The translations under genes and the position numbers were made by a program. A stretch of DNA of 64,000 nt from Thermothelomyces thermophilus ATCC 42464 (lineage: Eukaryota > Ascomycota > Sordariomycetes > Sordariales > Chaetomiaceae): assembly GCF_000226095.1 (NCBI RefSeq), contig NC_016472.1, forward strand, positions 2,914,001-2,978,000. The letters run 5' to 3'. Positions 58,405 to 64,000 of the stretch are shown here, in pieces (positions within the stretch are counted from its first letter, which is position 1; every line of letters begins with the position of its first letter). The notes below the pieces were generated by a model. It was not told the origin of the DNA and searched no databases. It saw nothing but the letters and a program-made list of their open reading frames with translations.

Positions 58405-58863
58405 TGTCACGAGCCAACCATATACCACGACCCGGTAGGGTATAGCAGGCTGAATGAGCCACCAATCAAGAAGGGCACGAAGCGAGGCTAACACAGGATC
58501 GCTAGGGAGCACAGGCTACCACAGGCAAACAATTGCCAAAAAGGGAAAGATAGCAGAGGATAGCTAGCTACCGAAGGCAATCTAAGGACAGGATAGAAGG
58601 GGACTATAAGCGACCAACAGAAGTATATATACATATAAATAGTTACTCGTTATAGTAGACTCTAGGAGTTTACTAGTAATAGCAACCCCTTATAATTATA
58701 GTACTTATACCAAGCATTGTTATTAACTACTATAAGAGATAACTCTAGTGTTATTATAAACCCTTTAGCTTTACCAAATCCCTTAGACGACTTGCCTACT
58801 TGTCCCGCTCAATCTACCTTCGTCTAAACCCTTTTAGAAGAAGTCTAAGTTAGGTTTGTTATA
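58405..58863 (+). repeat. 5' LTR of chromovirus copy B (459 bp)
   Basis: Begins TGTCACGAGCCAACC and ends GTTTGTTATA (GTTCGTCACA with transitions). It matches 5785-6236 throughout. Confidence 0.92.
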
Positions 58864-58891
58864 CGTTGCTATCACTCCCTTTGTTCTATTA

Positions 58892-61591
58892 TAGTTTAGA
58901 ATAGAGGTAACTTCGACCTCGACATCGACATAGCTACCAACGTCATAGCCGAACAGCTGCTTACCTAGCTTAGTCAACTCTATTAGTGAATCTAGGAGTT
59001 AGACTAGAGAGACAAGGCTACTTAAGCTCGAATCAAGGAACTCGAGAACGGCAAAAAGCACTCGTAGAAATTAGTTAACGAGGCCTATGCCAAAATCAAG
59101 GCACTTAAGGGCGCTAAAGCGAGCCGTATTAAGATCAAACTACCTAACAAATACGGAGGAACCAAAGAGGATCTTATAAGATTCCTAACAAACCTCCGAT
59201 CTTACTTCTGGCTTAATGATAACAAGTTTCTAGACGATAAAGCCAAAGTCCTCTATATAGCTATAAGACTAGAGGGCAAGGCACTTAGATGGTTTAAGCC
59301 TATATAGAATGACTATCTTACTAAGGAAGATAAAGACGACCGAGATACATTTATATAAGTAGTCTTTTAATCCTACGATCGTTTTGAAGAAGAGCTTTAG
59401 AAGGTTTTTAATAATAAAGATAAGAAGATTTATATATAAGAAAGACTTACTAATCTCTGATAGACCAAGTTAGTAGCCTCCTATACTATATAGTTTAGAT
59501 AGGATATACTTAAGTCTTAGCTTAATAACGAAGTATTAATATAACTATTCTATAATAGCTTAAAAGAAAAGGTTAAAGACAAGCTATATAAGTATAATTA
59601 GCCTAAGACTCTAAATAAATATATTATATAGGCTATTAGAATCGATAATCGACTCTATATATAAGAGTAGTAGAAATAAGGTTAAATAAACAGAACTATA
59701 GTTAAAGCTAATAATAAGAAAAAGCAAATATATATTAGTACCTCGTATAGGACGTACCCTAGAGCTATAAATATAGATATAACATAAAAGCAAGACCAAA
59801 AGAAGATAACTAAAGATAAGTCTAATATTACCTACTATAACTATAGAAAGAAAGGGCACTACAAGTAAGAATATTAAAGCCTAAAGAAAGAGTAGAAGAC
59901 AGTCCCTAGAAAGGAAATTATAGCTATTAACGAAACCACTAAGGACATTATCAAAGTAGCGGCCACGAGCTACGAAGATAGGGGCAATGATATAGATAGT
60001 TTCAGACACAATAGCAATAGTAAAGATAAACAAGCACCATACTCTAAACTGGTCACTATAGACCTAGAGATAGGTCTTGCTAAATAGGACACGGTAGGAG
60101 AATACATACCGCTAATTTCGATTCTCCTAGCCTTAAGGCAGTAGGGTTTTATAGTTATACAGAGGCAGGACGGATCGTAGATAACTAATACCTAAGGAAT
60201 CGAAAGACCTAGACCTAATGTTCTATTCCTCTGGGAACGAATTAAATGGTACTATAATAAAGTTTTCTAGCTTAATATAGAACTATACGAACGATATAGA
60301 CGCTTGATTCGACTTGTCTAGTAAAGCGATAAGATAAGGGACAAGACGAGGGAACTTCGACGTATTATAGAAACCATCAAAGGAGGATAGCCTATAACAT
60401 ATAATAGGCCTAATAGCTACGCCAAGTACCTTAACGACTAGTAACTTAGTAACGACATATAGAACCTAGAATACCAATTCATATGTACGAATCACGGAAA
60501 AGACAAGTATATATAGGAGAGCTACTAGAAGAAATACTCCTACTATAGCATTAGAGTACCTATAATCTACGTATAATAGGAAGGATTTGGGAAAGAATTC
60601 TAATACCTCCTAGGCAACGCTATATAACTATATCCTCGATATAAGGCACATATATAAGTGCCCTAGTTCTAGTATATGGTATATAGATGCTAATACTACT
60701 TCCGCGACAAATTCGAAAACAATTACTAGCTAACCCGATAAGGAAATAAGGACAGAAGCTTACATCTTATAGAATAGGTCTACAATATAGGAAATAGAGT
60801 AGCCAAATTGCTCTAGAAGATCGAAGCCCGTAATCTAGAAGGCATTACAATAGTTCCAAAACGAGCCTAGCCTAGGCACTACAAAATAAGGCAAGACATA
60901 TAGGACTTATGCTAAAGCAACGATTACCTCCATTACGTAAATAAAAAGAAATCGCGAATTCGGGAGCTTTAGATAAAGCTATAGTACATACGACAAAAAG
61001 TAAAACAGACTCAATAATAGAAAGCTATAAGCACTTAATAGCTTATAGAAATGAGTATAATCGACGAAGCCGCTATTAGCTAAACAACTAAAGAGGTTAG
61101 CACTAACCTAGGAAATAGGTCAAGGCCCTTCGAGGGGCCTAGAAACTATTAACGCCTATATAGCGGCAAGTAGTAGCATAGTATAGGAGGAACTAGCGCA
61201 AGAGACCACTATATCAAAACCTCCTAGCAGAAACATAGAAAATCGCTACAATCTTTAGACGACGGCGGTAAGATAAGCGACTATAGATAATAATATAATA
61301 GAAACAGCATAAAATGCTTATACTAGTGGATAGTAGAGCAGAGATAAACCTAATTTCGCTAACGCTTATAAATTAGCTATAGATACCCTAGAGAATGAAG
61401 CGGAAGTATAGCATAGTCAAAGGGCTATTTCCGACGCAATAGGTATATAGGGAAACCGAACTGATCGATATTACTATAGTAGGAAAGACTATAGTAATTA
61501 TATTTAGCATTATAGATATAGGCAATGACAAAGATATAATATTAGGGTTACTATAGTATAAAGATTATAATCTAGACATTAGCTAGAAGAA
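58892..61591 (+). pseudogene. gag to protease of copy B, RIP-broken
   Basis: The gag start codon, ATG in copy C, reads ATA here. The Gag body is recognisable (FGGTKEDLIRFLTNLRSYFW-like passage at 59155-59220, RLEGKALRWF near 59270-59300). The zinc knuckle at about 59830-59875 has lost its cysteines, and the linker and protease (DS-A motif near 61330) follow with many stops. This copy retains the Gag segment of roughly 135 bp that copy C lacks. Confidence 0.85.
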
Positions 61592-62039
61592 TGTCACGGA
61601 TAAGCACATAGGCGGCCTGGCAGGCTGCAGCTAGGACACGGGACATTCCGACAGCCAATCACTCGACGGACCAATCAGAAGATTATCACCGCCAAGACTA
61701 AGGTCGTCACTAGTAATAATAGCATGTCACCGTCGATAACGCAGAATTACAAAGTAAAAGGAGAAGTGGTACTGGTAATAACTATTAAAGAGGGACAGAC
61801 CATTATGTATATATAGCTAGCCAGTCACTCGTTATAGTGGACTCTGGGAGTTCGCCAGTGGTAACAATCACAATCACAGTACTCATACCAAGCGCTGCTA
61901 ATTACTATGAGAGACAACTCTAAGTGTTGTTATGAACCCTTTGGCTTCACCGAATCCCTCAGACGACCTGCCTACTTGTCCCACTTCACCCACCTCCGTC
62001 TAGACCCTTTCAGAAGAAGTCTAAGTTAGGTTCGTCACA
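61592..62039 (+). repeat. 5' LTR of chromovirus copy C (448 bp) with a different U3
   Basis: Begins TGTCACGGATAAGC and ends GTTCGTCACA. From about 61828 (AGTCACTCGTTATAG) it matches the LTRs of copies A and B; the first about 235 bp after the TGTCACG start do not. Confidence 0.9.
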
Positions 62040-62066
62040 CGTTGTTACCACTCCCTTTGTTCTATC

Positions 62067-64000
62067 ATGGTTCAGAACGGAGGTGACTTCGACCTCGACA
62101 TCGACATGGCTACCGACGTTACGGCCGAATAGCTGCTCACTTAGCTTGGTCAACTCTAGCAGCGGGTTCAGGAGTTGGACCAGAGAGACAAGGCTGCTCA
62201 AGCTCGAATCAAGGAACTCGAGAACCGCGAAAAGTACTCGTAGAAGTTAGTCAACGAGGCCTACGCCAAAATCGAGGCACTCGAGGGCGCCAAAGCAAAG
62301 CGTATCAAGATCGAACCACCTGGCGATAGTTCGAGCCTACGTGGAATAACTACCTCACTGAGGAAGACGAAGACGACCGAGACGCGTTCACACAGGCAGT
62401 CTTCCGATCTTACGACCGTTTCGAAGAAGAGCTTCGGAAGGTTTTTAGCAATAAGGACAAGAAGATTCATATGCAAGAAAGACTCGCCAATCTCCGACAG
62501 ACCAAGTTAGCAGCCTCCTACGCCGCACAGTTCAGACAGGACATGCTCAAGTCTCAGCTTAACAACGAGGCGTTAATGCAATTGTTCTACAACGGCTTAA
62601 AGGAAAAGGTCAAGGACGAGCTGTACAAGTACGATCGGCCTAAGACTCTGGACGAATACATCGCGCAGGCTATCAGGATCGATGATCGACTCTACATACG
62701 AGAGCAGCAGAAGCAAGGTCAAATGAACGGAACCACGGTTAAGGCCAACGACAAGAAAAAGCGAGCGTACGTTAGTACCTCGTACAGGACGCATCCCAGA
62801 GCCATAGATGTAGACGCAGCGTAGAAGCAAGACCGGAAGAAGACGACTAAAGACAAGTCCAATGTTACCTACTATAACTATGGAAAGAAAGGGCACTATA
62901 AGCGAGAATGCCGGAGCCCGAAGGAAGAATAGAAACCAACCCCTAGAAAGGAAATTACAGCCATCGACGAAACCACCAAGGACGTCATCGAAGTAGCGGC
63001 CACAAGCTACGAAGACAAGGGCAGTAACACAGACAGTCTCGGACATAACGACAATGGTAAAGACGAACAAGCACCGTACTCCGAACTGGTCACTATAGAC
63101 CTAGAGATAGGTCTTGCCGAATAGGATATAGTAGGAGAATATACACCGCTAGTTTCAATTCTCCTAGCCTTGAGGCAGTGGGGCTTTACGGTTATATAGA
63201 GGCGGGATAGATCGTGGATAACCGACACCTAAGGAATCGAAAGACCCGGACCTAATGTTCTATTCCTCTAGGAACGAATCGAATGGTACCGTAATGAAGT
63301 TTTTCGGCTTAACACGGAATTGCGTGAACGGGATAAACGCTTGATTTGACTCGCCTAGTAGAGCGACGGAATAAGGGATAAGATAAGGGAACTTCGACGT
63401 ATCGTGGAAACTATTAAAGGAGAATAGCCTATGATATATAATAGGCCCGACAGCTACACCGAGCATTCTAACGATTAGTAACTTACCTACGACGTACGGA
63501 ACCCCGAGTACTAGTTTATACGCGCGAACCGCGGAAAAGACGAGCGTACGTAGGAAAGCTACTAGAAGAAATACTCCTATATCAGCACTAGAGTATCTAT
63601 GATCTACGTACAATGGGAAGGATTCGGGAAAGAATTCCAATACCTCCTAGGCGACGCTACATAACTACACCCTCGACACGAGGCACATACGCAAGTGCCC
63701 TAGTTCCAGTGTATAGTATACGAATGCCAATACTACTTCCGCGACAAATTCGAAAATAATCACTAGCCGACCCGACAAGGAAATGAGGACGGAAGCTTAC
63801 ACCCTGTAGAATAGGTCTACAATACAGGAAACAGAGTGGCCGAATTACTCTAGAAGATCGAAGCCCGCGATCTAGAAAGCATCACGATAGTTCCAAGACG
63901 AGCCTGGCCTAGGCACTACGGAACCAGACGAGACATATAGGACTCGTATTAGAGCAACGATTACCTCTATCACGCGGACGAAAAGAAATTACGAATTCGG
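62067..64000 (+). pseudogene. gag and linker of copy C
   Basis: ATG at 62067 (MVQNGGDFDLDIDMATDV). An early TAG follows within 25 codons. An internal loss of about 135 bp near 62321 removes part of the Gag N-terminal domain relative to copy B. The block 62471-62824 is the retrotransposon Gag domain (YAAQFRQDMLKSQLNNEALM, QLFYNGLKEKVKDELYKY). In the zinc knuckle at 62870-62911 the first two Cys codons read TAC/TAT (Tyr) while His and the last Cys remain. The linker, as in copy A, continues to 64000. Confidence 0.87.

Larger units (their letters stand above)
58405..61591 (+). mobile_element. Ty3/gypsy chromovirus, copy B (5' half), strongly RIP-mutated
   Basis: 5' LTR at 58405-58863, then gag and the gag-pol linker aligned with copy A (1-1810) and copy C. 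It stops at the position equivalent to 1807-1811 of copy A (GAAGAATG), where the LTR of copy C begins, so copy C inserted into copy B or recombined with it; the remainder of B would lie beyond the window. Far more TA dinucleotides than in copy A. Confidence 0.92.
61592..64000 (+). mobile_element. Ty3/gypsy chromovirus, copy C (5' half, continues beyond window)
   Basis: 5' LTR at 61592-62039, gag from 62067, zinc knuckle region at 62870-62911, linker to the window end. Less mutated than copy B, similar to copy A. The left flank AAGAA is sequence of copy B. Confidence 0.92.

Noticed and set aside
59611-59859. Minus-strand 82-residue hydrophobic frame
   Set aside because: Antisense of the RIP-mutated Gag linker in chromovirus copy B; the same region in copy C (62597-63070) gives a similar shadow.
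1-64000. CRISPR arrays, bacterial operons or riboswitches
   Set aside because: No direct-repeat/spacer pattern, no polycistronic arrangement; spliceosomal introns and RIP show a fungal nuclear genome.

Overview
The window looks like a chromosome segment of a filamentous ascomycete (Pezizomycotina, probably Sordariomycetes). The genes are intron-poor with short GT-AG introns and CTAAC/CTGAC branch sites, and the protein families are typically fungal (2EXR, ERJ5-like J protein). All repeats carry damage like repeat-induced point mutation (RIP): C-to-T and G-to-A transitions, mostly CpA/TpG to TpA, with stops that are nearly always TAG or TAA where a sister copy or the family has Gln or Trp.

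Layout. 1-6236: 3' part of a Ty3/gypsy chromovirus (copy A) with its 3' LTR. 6237-18898: a second, heavily mutated Ty3/gypsy element, split in its RNase H domain by a Tad-like LINE (11253-16383, minus strand) flanked by 29-bp target-site duplications. 18899-32252: the first low-copy island, with a low-complexity protein gene (21964-23175), a three-exon NAD(P)-binding Rossmann gene (28297-29273) and a 2EXR gene (30804-32252). 32338-39633: an extra LTR plus a complete Ty1/copia element (minus strand), beginning 85 bp after the 2EXR stop. 39634-48832: the second island, with an RNase H-domain gene (41878-42818), a DapA-family aldolase gene (45417-46580) and an ERJ5-like ER J-domain gene (47023-48485). 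48833-58404: a second copia relic (plus strand) split by a complete Ty3/gypsy element (49177-56416, minus strand; 324-bp LTRs, CTAAG duplication). 58405-61591 and 61592-64000: two more copies (B and C) of the first chromovirus family, copy C cutting copy B.

The most unusual signal is an opposite-strand gene-like region placed tail-to-tail with pol, between pol and the 3' LTR, in three unrelated retrotransposons. In chromovirus copy A it encodes a six-cysteine cluster resembling a fungal Zn2Cys6 DNA-binding domain followed by a heptad-rich segment, and has an in-frame 51-nt intron in antisense orientation (5139-5669). In the copia element it has three exons and two introns, with one donor GT apparently mutated to AT (about 32810-33937). 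In the third element about 355 codons stay open apart from TAG/TAA codons (about 49950-51017). Introns on the antisense strand would survive retrotransposition, because they cannot be spliced from the sense genomic RNA. This fits genuine antisense accessory genes rather than chance ORFs.

The host genes are ordinary metabolic, ER and nucleic-acid genes and do not form an evident pathway or cluster. Intergenic DNA at 24-30 kb holds many short palindromes built from GTAGTGTAC and TACTCCGTA words, some of them inside an intron.
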